Below, piece after piece: positions 26,770 through 34,555 of a stretch of 64,000 nucleotides of DNA (within the stretch, counting starts at the first letter, position 1; the number at the start of each line of letters is the position of its first letter). Location of the stretch: positions 2,232,001 to 2,296,000 of the forward strand of contig NZ_OY787456.1 of the NCBI RefSeq assembly GCF_963678875.1, read 5' to 3'. Position numbers and translations under genes: made by a program. The notes beneath the pieces are model-generated. The model searched no databases. It saw only the letters and a program-made list of their open reading frames with translations, and was not told where the DNA came from. Source of the DNA: an uncultured Hyphomonas sp. GTDB taxonomy: Bacteria > Pseudomonadota > Alphaproteobacteria > Caulobacterales > Hyphomonadaceae.

Positions 26770-28608
26770 ATGAAGAAATCATTGGCCTGGAAAGCTACGA
26801 CTGTATCCCTCGTGGTACTGATGACTGCGTGCGGCGGCGGCGGCAGCGGCACGAGTAGCGGTGGCGATGGTGGCGGCGGTGTAACAACCCCAATTTCTCC
26901 GCCTCCGCCTCCTCCTCCGTCACCGCCTCCCCCGCCACCTCCGCCTGCCACACAGGGCGATTCAGGTTTCGCGACACGGGAAAGCACCTCGCGCCTGCTG
27001 ACCCAGGCAACCTTCGGCCCGACCACGGAAGATATCGACGCTCTGACGGGCACCAGCGCTGCGAACTGGCTGGTCAGAGAGTTCGCCAAACCGGCGAGCC
27101 TGAACCTGAACTGGGTCATCAATTTCATGCAATTGCCGAGCTCGCGCACGAGCGATGGCCTCTACGTCAATGATCGCGGCGCCGCGGCCCCGACCCACTC
27201 ATTCTACATCAATGCCATCACTGCCGACGACCAGCTGCGCCAGCGCGTCGCCTATGCCTTGTCCCAGATCATCGTCGTGTCTCACCACGAAACGGCAAGC
27301 GCGACCTACAACCGCCCGCGCGCAGTTGCCTATTATCAGGATATCCTTACACGGAACGCCTTCGGAAATTACCGGGACATACTGGAAGAGATTACCTACT
27401 CGCCCGCCATGGGCCTCTACCTGACCTATTACCAGAACCAGAAGGAAGATCCGGCGACGCAGCGCATGCCCGACGAGAACTATGCGCGCGAGATCATGCA
27501 GCTGTTCACAATCGGCCTGGAAGAACTGAACCATGACGGAACGGTAAAAATCGGATCGGACGGACAACCCATCCAGACCTACGATAACACGGACGTCACA
27601 GGGCTGGCGAAGGTCTTCACGGGTTTCAGCCAGGATAGCAGCGAGTTCTTCGATTCCATCTGGAATCTGCCCGACCCTCTCCAGTCGACTCCGATGAAGA
27701 TTTTTCCCGCCCACCATTCAACGGCAGAAAAATCCTTCCTGGGCACAACCATTCCGGCCGGCACAAGCGGCACTGAAAGCGTCCGGATTGCGCTGGATAC
27801 CCTGTTTGAACATCCCAACCTCGGCCCATTCATCAGCCGCCAGATGATACAGCGCATGGTCACCAGCGATCCTTCGCCGGCATATGTGGACCGGGTGGCG
27901 ACGGCCTTTGAAACAGGCTCGTATACGCTTCCCGACGGGACGCCCATCGGGGATGGCCGGCGCGGCAACATGCAGACTCTGGTCGCGGCCATTCTCATGG
28001 ATGCCGAAGCGCGGGCCGAAGAGATGCTCGCATTTGACACGTTCGGAAAAATCCGTGAGCCAGCCCTGCGATTCACGCAATGGGCACGCGCGTTCGATGC
28101 ATCTGCCGTAACGCCGCAGGACTCCTTTGACCCCTACGACCTGACGACGCGATACGATCTTGGCCAGTCGCCTTATGAGTCTCCCTCGGTGTTCAACTTC
28201 TACCGCCCCGGATACATTGCGCCTGGCAGCGTGACCGGCGCGGCCGGCATGACTGTGCCGGAGCTTCAGATCACGAACAGCGCGACCATGGTGGGGTATG
28301 CAAACTTCATGGCGCACTTCGCGTTTGCGGATGCCCTGGGCGGTAACGACCAGCACAGCTCCAGCTTTATCCCCAATTACACGGATGAACGAGCGCTGGC
28401 GGACAATCCAACCGCCCTGGTGGAACACCTGGACCTGTTGCTCGCGTCCGGCCAGCTTTCCAGCGAGACGAAGAACAATATCGTCCAGACAGTTCAGGCG
28501 ATTCCGATGACGAACGAAAACGTCTTCAACTATGACGGCCCGCTGACCCGGATCGGGACGGCAGTCCTGATGGTCATGACGTGCCCTGAATATCTTGTGC
28601 AGCGCTAG
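26770..28608 (+). CDS. DUF1800 domain lipoprotein
   Basis: A 612-residue exported protein. ATG 26770 gives a lipoprotein signal (VVLMTAC, lipid Cys at 21), a glycine-rich then a polyproline linker to about residue 62, and a DUF1800 domain over the remainder, with typical segments RESTSRLLTQATFGPTTEDI, YAREIMQLFTIGLEELN and VFNFYRPGY. The upstream bases GGTGGAG lie close to the ATG. DUF1800 genes are almost always followed by a DUF1501 gene, as here (9-bp gap); the biochemical role is unknown. Confidence 0.9.
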   Translation: MKKSLAWKATTVSLVVLMTACGGGGSGTSSGGDGGGGVTTPISPPPPPPPSPPPPPPPPATQGDSGFATRESTSRLLTQATFGPTTEDIDALTGTSAANWLVREFAKPASLNLNWVINFMQLPSSRTSDGLYVNDRGAAAPTHSFYINAITADDQLRQRVAYALSQIIVVSHHETASATYNRPRAVAYYQDILTRNAFGNYRDILEEITYSPAMGLYLTYYQNQKEDPATQRMPDENYAREIMQLFTIGLEELNHDGTVKIGSDGQPIQTYDNTDVTGLAKVFTGFSQDSSEFFDSIWNLPDPLQSTPMKIFPAHHSTAEKSFLGTTIPAGTSGTESVRIALDTLFEHPNLGPFISRQMIQRMVTSDPSPAYVDRVATAFETGSYTLPDGTPIGDGRRGNMQTLVAAILMDAEARAEEMLAFDTFGKIREPALRFTQWARAFDASAVTPQDSFDPYDLTTRYDLGQSPYESPSVFNFYRPGYIAPGSVTGAAGMTVPELQITNSATMVGYANFMAHFAFADALGGNDQHSSSFIPNYTDERALADNPTALVEHLDLLLASGQLSSETKNNIVQTVQAIPMTNENVFNYDGPLTRIGTAVLMVMTCPEYLVQR

Positions 28609-28617
28609 GAGACGGAC

Positions 28618-30012
28618 ATGAGCATTTCCCGCAGACATCTCCTCAAGGGCATCGGCGCCAGCGCACTCAGTGCTGCAACCCTGACGACACTCGGCAATGC
28701 CATGCATGGCTTTCAGTCCGCGAATGCGGCTGAAGTCTCTGGCTACAAAGCGCTTGTCTGCATTTTCATGCTGGGCGGATGCGATACCCACGATGTTTTG
28801 CTGCCTTATGACCAGAGCTCTTATGACAGTTTCCGGAACATCCGGTCATCGATGTTCGGCGGGTACAATGGCAGCCGCGACCGGAACGTGCTGCTACCGC
28901 TCTCGCCCGTGAATTCCGGAGACTTTGGCGGGCGGCAGTTCGCCATGCCGCCGGAAATGAGCGGCCTGCACGGCCTGTTCCAGTCTGGCGACGCAGCATT
29001 TGTTGCCAATACCGGTCCGCTGATCCAACCATTGAGCCGTTCTCAATGGCAAAGCCGCACGGTGCCGGTACCGAAGCAATTGTTCTCCCACAATGACCAG
29101 CAATCGACCTGGGCGGCAAGCGCGCCCGAGGGCGCCCAATATGGCTGGGGTGGACGTTTCGCGGATGCCGCCGTCGTATCGGGCGCGAACATCAATCGGG
29201 AGTTCAGCACCATTACGGCCGTGGGCAATGAACTGTTCCTGACGGGGCAGGAAGTGCTGCCCTACCAGATTGGCGTCAATGGTACGGACGAAATCGATCT
29301 CCTGACAGACTTCGACAATGCCAACATTTCGAACCTGCTGCGGAGGCATTTCTCTGCCACAGACTTCAATCAGAGCAACCTGATCGCACGGGATATCGCG
29401 CGGATATCCGACAAATCGGTTGTCCTCAATGAATCCTACAACGACGCCATCTCAAACTTGGTGCCCCTGACGACACAATTCCCGCAATCCTATCTCGGCT
29501 CTCAGCTGCATGCGATTGCGAACGCAATTGCGATCCGCGATAACCTCTCCGTGAGCCGGCAAGTGTTCTTCGCTGCGATTGGCGGTTTCGATACGCACTC
29601 CAGCCAGGCGGCGGACCTGCCAGGGCATTTGTCCACCGTCTCTGCGGCGATGACCGCCTTCCACTCCGCCATGCAGGAGCTGGGTGTTGGAAGCAACGTG
29701 ACGGCATTCACCGCATCCGATTTCGGACGGACGCTCGCCGCCAATGGCGACGGCACGGACCATGGCTGGGGCTCGCACCACATGGTGGTGGGCGGCGCCG
29801 TGCAGGGCCAGCGCATCTATGGCAATGTTCCGCCAGCGGAGTTCGGTCACGAGCAGGACGCCGACAGCGGCCGCCTGATCCCGACGATTTCCGTGGAACA
29901 ATATGCCGAGCCGATGGGCCGCTGGTTCGGACTGAACGACAGCGAACTTGCCGCGGCGTTGCCGAACCTCAGCAATTTCACCGCGGCAAATCCGGTCCAG
30001 AATATCCTGTAA
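28618..30012 (+). CDS. DUF1501 family protein, twin-arginine exported
   Basis: A 464-residue member of the sulfatase-like DUF1501 family. The N-terminus SRRHLLKGIGASALSAATL is a twin-arginine signal (S-R-R-x-L-L-K). Internal blocks fit the family: LVCIFMLGGCDTHD near the N-terminus, FFAAIGGFDTHSSQ (GGWDTH in most members) and DFGRT with DHGWGSHHMVVGG. These bring together Asp/His residues of an alkaline-phosphatase-like metal site. Cotranscribed with the DUF1800 lipoprotein; the pair likely forms an envelope complex. Confidence 0.9.
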   Translation: MSISRRHLLKGIGASALSAATLTTLGNAMHGFQSANAAEVSGYKALVCIFMLGGCDTHDVLLPYDQSSYDSFRNIRSSMFGGYNGSRDRNVLLPLSPVNSGDFGGRQFAMPPEMSGLHGLFQSGDAAFVANTGPLIQPLSRSQWQSRTVPVPKQLFSHNDQQSTWAASAPEGAQYGWGGRFADAAVVSGANINREFSTITAVGNELFLTGQEVLPYQIGVNGTDEIDLLTDFDNANISNLLRRHFSATDFNQSNLIARDIARISDKSVVLNESYNDAISNLVPLTTQFPQSYLGSQLHAIANAIAIRDNLSVSRQVFFAAIGGFDTHSSQAADLPGHLSTVSAAMTAFHSAMQELGVGSNVTAFTASDFGRTLAANGDGTDHGWGSHHMVVGGAVQGQRIYGNVPPAEFGHEQDADSGRLIPTISVEQYAEPMGRWFGLNDSELAAALPNLSNFTAANPVQNIL

Positions 30013-30020
30013 CGGATTGC

Positions 30021-30863
30021 CTAGAGCAGGTAGTGATCGCCTGCCGCCCGGACGGTAACCTCGCCGACCGACACGCCCCATGGCTGGTCGATGGCGTGGA
30101 GCACTTCCTGGGCGATGAATGCCGGGTCGAGAACCAGATAGTCGATATTGTCCGGATCGAGCGACTGGCCGTCCAGTTTCCCTTCACGAAACGCTTCCAT
30201 GGCCGCGCCGTATTCCAGCATGTTCTGGCCGACGATGCCAACCACGGCGGCGGGATTGATCACGCCGGTTCCGAGCCCCGTCCCCGGAACGCCAGTCGGT
30301 TTCACGATGGTCACCTTGATGCGACCGCGCGATTCCATACGCATCGCTTCCGACAGGAAATTCACCGCAGCTTTGCTGGCGCCGTAAACGCCCGCGCCGA
30401 CAACCGGGAAATTTCCATAAATCGACGAGACATTGATGATGTGGCCGCGCCCTTGTGACAGCATCTGGTCATGCACCGCGACCATGCCGTTCAGCACGCC
30501 GCGGATATTGATATCGATGCAGCGGTGCCAGGCGCCCAGCGCCTCCTTGTGATCGGCAAAGAATGCGAGCGGCATGATGCCCGCATTGTTGATCATCACA
30601 TCGATCCGGCCAAACGCCTCGACGGCTTTCGCCGCCAACGCTGCCATGTCCTCGGCAGACGTTACATCCGCTTTCACGGCAATCGCTTCGCCACCGGCGG
30701 AACGGACCAGTTCTGCTGTTTCTTCCGCGGCTTCAATATTGATATCGGCGCAGACCATTTTTGCGCCGCGTTCACTTGCCTGTTGCGAGATCAGGCGTCC
30801 GAAGCCACCACCGCCGCCCGTAACGACGATGACCTTGCCGTCGACATAACCATTGTCCGCCAT
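30021..30863 (-). CDS. SDR family oxidoreductase
   Basis: A 280-residue classical short-chain dehydrogenase/reductase. The cofactor motif is TGGGGGFG (T-G-x3-G-x-G), followed by a CADINIE turn whose Asp indicates NAD(H). NNAG is present, and the catalytic Ser-Tyr-Lys is NVSS ... VYGASK. The substrate is unknown. It is convergent with the DUF1501 gene (8-bp gap). Confidence 0.88.
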   Translation of the reverse strand: MADNGYVDGKVIVVTGGGGGFGRLISQQASERGAKMVCADINIEAAEETAELVRSAGGEAIAVKADVTSAEDMAALAAKAVEAFGRIDVMINNAGIMPLAFFADHKEALGAWHRCIDINIRGVLNGMVAVHDQMLSQGRGHIINVSSIYGNFPVVGAGVYGASKAAVNFLSEAMRMESRGRIKVTIVKPTGVPGTGLGTGVINPAAVVGIVGQNMLEYGAAMEAFREGKLDGQSLDPDNIDYLVLDPAFIAQEVLHAIDQPWGVSVGEVTVRAAGDHYLL

Positions 30864-30903
30864 GCTTTCCTCCCATGCGGTTCAGATTTATCTTGTTGTG
30901 AAT

Positions 30904-31620
30904 TTAGCGGAGCCCCCGCATCCAGGTTTCCAGGGCGCGCGCTTCTTTCCGGCGCAACTCCGTGGCCACCTTGGCTTCTTCATCTTCGCCCCACTGTTCG
31001 ATCTGCCAGGCCTCATCAACGCGGGAGACCTCGAACGCGTCAGCCGCGGAGAGCTGGCCTTCGGCCACGGCCAGCGCGAGCAATGCGGAGCCGAACAGAC
31101 CGCAGCCGAACAGCGTACCCGTGAGGCGGAAATCATCCATTTCCAGCGCCGCCCGACGTGCGGCTTCCAGCGATGCATCAGGCTGCGGAGAGGCAACCAG
31201 GCCCTCCACCGGCACCAGAAGAATATCCAGTTCCTGCCCTGCCCAGTCACGCACAGGCCGCCAATAAGATTCCTCCCGTTCGACCAGCTCTTCAGGGCCT
31301 TCGGCCAGGTGGCAGAGCAGATCGGTCTCGCAATAGCGGGCCAGTTCGTCGGCCATTTCCTCGCGCGTTTCCGGCGTCCGGTCGATAGCGACATTGGCGA
31401 GGCGCGTCAGGTGCATGGCGGCAAGATCGATGATCTGCCCCTGCTCGCTCCACTCGGCTGCGATGGCACGGGCAAGGCGCTGGGTCGGCAGGCAAAGTGC
31501 GGCGCGCGCCGGTGTTTTGATGGTGCGCCCGTCAAGGGCCACGGTCCAGCCGCCCGGCATCTGCTCGGCTGCGGCCTCTTTGTAAAAGCGTTTCGGCTTG
31601 TCGGAGGGTGAAGTCGTCAT
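30904..31620 (-). CDS. ATP12 family F1-ATPase assembly chaperone
   Basis: A 238-residue homologue of mitochondrial Atp12, which shields the F1 alpha subunit until alpha and beta assemble. It shows KPKRFYKEA near the start, GWTVALDGRTIKTPAR, LPTQRLARAIAAEW, ETDLLCHLAEGP and the C-terminal DDFRLTGTLFGCGLFGSALLALAV region typical of the family. The start is ATG 31618-31620; a longer frame to 31656 has no homology. The presence of this family is itself an alphaproteobacterial marker. It follows a HAD phosphatase by 55 bp. Confidence 0.92.
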   Translation of the reverse strand: MTTSPSDKPKRFYKEAAAEQMPGGWTVALDGRTIKTPARAALCLPTQRLARAIAAEWSEQGQIIDLAAMHLTRLANVAIDRTPETREEMADELARYCETDLLCHLAEGPEELVEREESYWRPVRDWAGQELDILLVPVEGLVASPQPDASLEAARRAALEMDDFRLTGTLFGCGLFGSALLALAVAEGQLSAADAFEVSRVDEAWQIEQWGEDEEAKVATELRRKEARALETWMRGLR

Positions 31621-31675
31621 GGCCGCGCATGTACGCCGTGAAGGCGCGGTTTCCAAGAGGCAACTACGGCCGGAC

Positions 31676-32359
31676 CTATCGCGTCTCCGGCGATGGCGAG
31701 AAGTTCAGGACGCTCTCCCGCAGTGTCACGAAGTCATGGTGCACCTCGTGCGCGCCGGCCTCTTCCAGCTCGTGCGCAGCGCCAAACCCCCAGCTGACGC
31801 CGAGCGAGCGCACCCCGGCAGCCCGTCCCATGGCGATGTCATGGATGGCATCGCCGATCATCAGGCTGGCGTGCGGCTCCATGCCGAGGGCGTCCATGGC
31901 CTGCAGCACCATATGCGGGTGCGGCTTGCCGGGGCCGTCATCGGCGCACCAGATCGTATCGAAGAAATGCTCCAGCTTGTGCCGGTCAAACAGGCTGGCG
32001 ATGCCTGCACGTGTCTTGCCGGTGGCCATGGCGATCAGCCAGCCTTCAGAGCGCAGTTCCTCCAGCGTTTCCAGTGCACCTTCATAGAGCGGCTCGTGGA
32101 AATCGGGGCGCCCGCGGGCCCGTACCCAGCTTTCGCGGTAGACCTGAACCAGACGGTCAAGCTCGGCACCAGCAACGCCCGGCGCCAGCTGGGCGCATGC
32201 TTCATGCAGACTAAGACCGACTATACGACGTGTATCGTCATACTCCGGCGGGGTCAGCCCGGACTGCCGGAAGGCCTCCGTCATCACATTGTGGATCGTC
32301 TCACGGCTATCGACGATCGTTCCGTCGACATCCCAGATGGCAAGGCGAAGATCGGTCAT
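31676..32359 (-). CDS. HAD-IA hydrolase, phosphoglycolate phosphatase-like
   Basis: A 227-residue phosphatase with the HAD motifs WDVDGTIVDS (nucleophile and acid Asp), MATGKTR (motif II Thr), and GKPHP...MIGDAIHDIAMGRAAG (motifs III and IV). A helical cap sits after motif I. Likely substrate is a small phosphomonoester; in alphaproteobacteria the gene commonly stands between an RluC-type gene and the ATP12 gene, as here. Confidence 0.87.
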   Translation of the reverse strand: MTDLRLAIWDVDGTIVDSRETIHNVMTEAFRQSGLTPPEYDDTRRIVGLSLHEACAQLAPGVAGAELDRLVQVYRESWVRARGRPDFHEPLYEGALETLEELRSEGWLIAMATGKTRAGIASLFDRHKLEHFFDTIWCADDGPGKPHPHMVLQAMDALGMEPHASLMIGDAIHDIAMGRAAGVRSLGVSWGFGAAHELEEAGAHEVHHDFVTLRESVLNFSPSPETR

Positions 32360-32371
32360 CGATTTCCCGTA

Positions 32372-33418
32372 TCAGACGAAGGGGGCGAGCGGATCCTTGC
32401 CCGCTTCCTGCTCCAGGAAGCCGAGCGCCTCGAAGGTCTGCTTCATGTGCGGCGGCAGCGGCGCAACGACCTTCAGCGGCTTGCCGTTCGGACGCGGAAT
32501 GACCAGTGCGCGGGCATGCAGGTGCAGGCCGGGCGCGAGCCCCTGCGGCACTTCCCGGCGGCACTGGTATTTGAAGTCGCCGAGGATGGACGTGTTCATT
32601 TCCAGCATGTGGAAGCGAAGCTGGTGCATCCGCCCGGTCGAGGGTTTCAGCGCGACCCAGGCGGCGCGCTGTCCAGCGGTCGAGACAACGGCATAGTCCG
32701 TGATCGAGTGGCGTGCGCCTTCAACGCCCTGCGCAGACCGGAACATGCGCTCGCGATCAGCGTCCCGGCGGCCACGCGCTTTCGGGTTCACGACGCGGTA
32801 GCCGTCTTCGTCGTTTTCGTCCGGCACGCCCTTTACCATCCAGCAGCGGATCTGGCCGAAGGGCGGGTTGGGCACGCCGACCGTGACGGCCCAGTAGACC
32901 TTGTCCATGTCGCGGCTGCGGAAGAGCTCCGCCAGGCGAGCCGCCGCCGCGGGATGCTTCGCCACCAGCAGGACGCCGGACGTGTCCTTGTCCAGGCGGT
33001 GCACAAGCACCGGCCGGTGCGTGCCATCGCTCAGGGATGCCAGCATGCCGTCGATGTGCTTGCCCTGCCCTGATCCACCCTGCACGGCGAGGCCTGCGGG
33101 CTTGTTGAGGGCGATCATGTCATCGTCCTCGTAGAGCGTGATCTCCCGCAGGAATTCGCGGTCTTCCTTCGATACTTTTGCCGTCTTGTCCGGCGCCGGG
33201 CGCGCCTCATCGGCGCTCAGGATTGGCAGACGCACCTGCATGCCGGCAGACAGGCGGGTGTTGGATTTCGCCCGCGCGCCATCCACCCGGATCTGTCCGG
33301 TACGGAGCATCTTCTCGACCTGGCCCTGAGTCAGTTGCACCCGCCGCTTGATCCAGCGGTCAAGGCGCGTACCTTCCTCCTTGGAGGTGACGGTTTCAGT
33401 GACGATCTGGCCGCTCAT
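32372..33418 (-). CDS. rluC: RluC-like 23S rRNA pseudouridine synthase
   Basis: A 348-residue RluA-family enzyme. An S4 RNA-binding domain (about residues 15-70; EGTRLDRWIKRR) precedes the synthase, where the catalytic Asp lies in HRLDKDTSGVLLVAK. Further matches are LNKPAGLAVQGG and GRMHQLRFH. The exact uridines modified are inferred from family (23S 955/2504/2580 in E. coli); RluD-type specificity is possible. Its start overlaps the crcB stop by 4 bp. Confidence 0.87.
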   Translation of the reverse strand: MSGQIVTETVTSKEEGTRLDRWIKRRVQLTQGQVEKMLRTGQIRVDGARAKSNTRLSAGMQVRLPILSADEARPAPDKTAKVSKEDREFLREITLYEDDDMIALNKPAGLAVQGGSGQGKHIDGMLASLSDGTHRPVLVHRLDKDTSGVLLVAKHPAAAARLAELFRSRDMDKVYWAVTVGVPNPPFGQIRCWMVKGVPDENDEDGYRVVNPKARGRRDADRERMFRSAQGVEGARHSITDYAVVSTAGQRAAWVALKPSTGRMHQLRFHMLEMNTSILGDFKYQCRREVPQGLAPGLHLHARALVIPRPNGKPLKVVAPLPPHMKQTFEALGFLEQEAGKDPLAPFV

Positions 33419-33798
33419 GCGAAGACTTTCCGTGAGAGCCAGAGGCCAACAAACAGCGCAATCAGGCCGAGGCAGACCGACAGGGCGGCATAAGCGACCG
33501 CTTTGGTCATGTCCCCGGCGCGGACGAAGTTCGCCACTTCCAGCGAGAAGGCAGAAAAGGTTGTAAAACCGCCCAGCAATCCGGTCGCCAGGAACAGGCG
33601 GAGCTCCTGCGGCCCGCCCTCCCCGCGAAACGCCAGCCAGCTGATGAGGAACCCCATCAGGAAACTGCCGAGAATGTTCACCGCAAAGGTGCCGTGCGGC
33701 CAGCCAGCCGGCAGGTGGCGCACGGCCATCAGGCCGACACCATGGCGCATGGCCGCGCCGATGGCGCCGCCTGCCGCGACTGCGAGAAATCCGTTCAT
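33415..33798 (-). CDS. crcB: Fluoride channel CrcB/Fluc
   Basis: A 127-residue membrane protein with four spans, acting as an antiparallel dimer to export fluoride. It contains GGAIGAAMRHGVG at the N-terminus, GTFAVNILGSFLMGFL (conserved Asn), and TGLLGGFTTFSAFSLE (the TTFS phenylalanine-box region). It is first in a four-gene run with rluC, the HAD gene and the ATP12 gene. No fluoride riboswitch is recognisable upstream. Confidence 0.94.
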   Translation of the reverse strand: MNGFLAVAAGGAIGAAMRHGVGLMAVRHLPAGWPHGTFAVNILGSFLMGFLISWLAFRGEGGPQELRLFLATGLLGGFTTFSAFSLEVANFVRAGDMTKAVAYAALSVCLGLIALFVGLWLSRKVFA

Positions 33799-33892
33799 GG
33801 CCCGCCTTCTAACCGCATACGGCTCCGGGCGCCAGCGGCATGCCCAGCCCTCTTGCGCCAGCGTTAAAACGGGCTCAAATACGCGTCGGCAC

Positions 33893-33966
33893 GCGGGTGT
33901 AGCTCAATGGTAGAGCAGCAGCTTCCCAAGCTGACGACGAGGGTTCGATTCCCTTCACCCGCTCCA
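33893..33966 (+). tRNA. tRNA-Gly (anticodon CCC)
   Basis: A 74-base cloverleaf with encoded CCA. The acceptor stem GCGGGTG (33893-33899) pairs with CACCCGC (33956-33962), the D-arm is GCTC-AATGGTA-GAGC, the anticodon loop is TTCCCAA with CCC at 33925-33927, the T-arm contains GGTTCGATTCC, and the discriminator is T. Reads codon GGG. Confidence 0.97.
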
Positions 33967-34555
33967 GAATTTTATATGTATATTCAAAGCAGTACAGGAT
34001 TTCTGGTTCTCGATTTTGGAACGCATAGCGTTCCAGCTGGAAGCGCTGGTCCATACTTGGGCCCCCTTGGGAAAGGCGTGACGTACCGAATGGATCGAAC
34101 CATCGGCGAACAAGCTGAGCAATATGAATCCGGCACCTGCCGCTAAATTCAGTCCGGAACCGAGCGACAGTCTGCATACGCTCTAATTCGTAGTCACTGG
34201 CAATTATCCCAATTTTATGCGGCCGGATTAAAGGACTTCACGCGCGAAATTCACTCCGTTTTGGATACGGAGACGCAGCCCGGGCGCCAAAGCCCGCGGT
34301 GAGTGGGGCCTTGCACGGAGGTCACGATATTTTTCCCTCTTTGGAAATGTGGCTGGGCTTTGACGTTGACGGCGCATTGGAGACCTCGAGTGGCATCCAT
34401 TTAGGAAAACCTCGAGCGGCAGGAAGCAAACTTGCCTGCCGTTCCATTCTCGCTTTTCAGGAATCCAATCTGACTGAACGCAGACAGCTGGAGTTTTTGA
34501 CGCGACTCGCTTTCTCAAGGTCAGTTTTCAATTCAACGCGCGACCGGAGCGATGG
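33967..34555. other. AT-richer gene-free region downstream of tRNA-Gly
   Basis: There is no credible gene in these 589 bases. The base composition is clearly lower in GC than the flanking genes (for example GAATTTTATATGTATATTC directly after the tRNA), and short open frames here show no family likeness. A small hairpin GGAACGCATAGCGTTCC lies at 34018-34034. The composition and position beside a tRNA suggest a decayed integrated element, but no integrase or direct repeat of the tRNA end was found. Confidence 0.6.

Noticed and set aside
31598..33073. 491-codon plus-strand frame opposite the HAD and RluC genes
   Set aside because: It spans two convincing minus-strand genes and their junction, and has no homology.
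33799..33892. Possible fluoride riboswitch upstream of crcB
   Set aside because: The conserved GGCGATGG-type core and pseudoknot partners are not present in the 94 bases between crcB and the tRNA.
33875..34177. Minus-strand frame encoding GIEPSSSAWEAAALPLSYT
   Set aside because: That peptide is the well-known antisense translation of tRNA-Gly, often mis-annotated as a protein.
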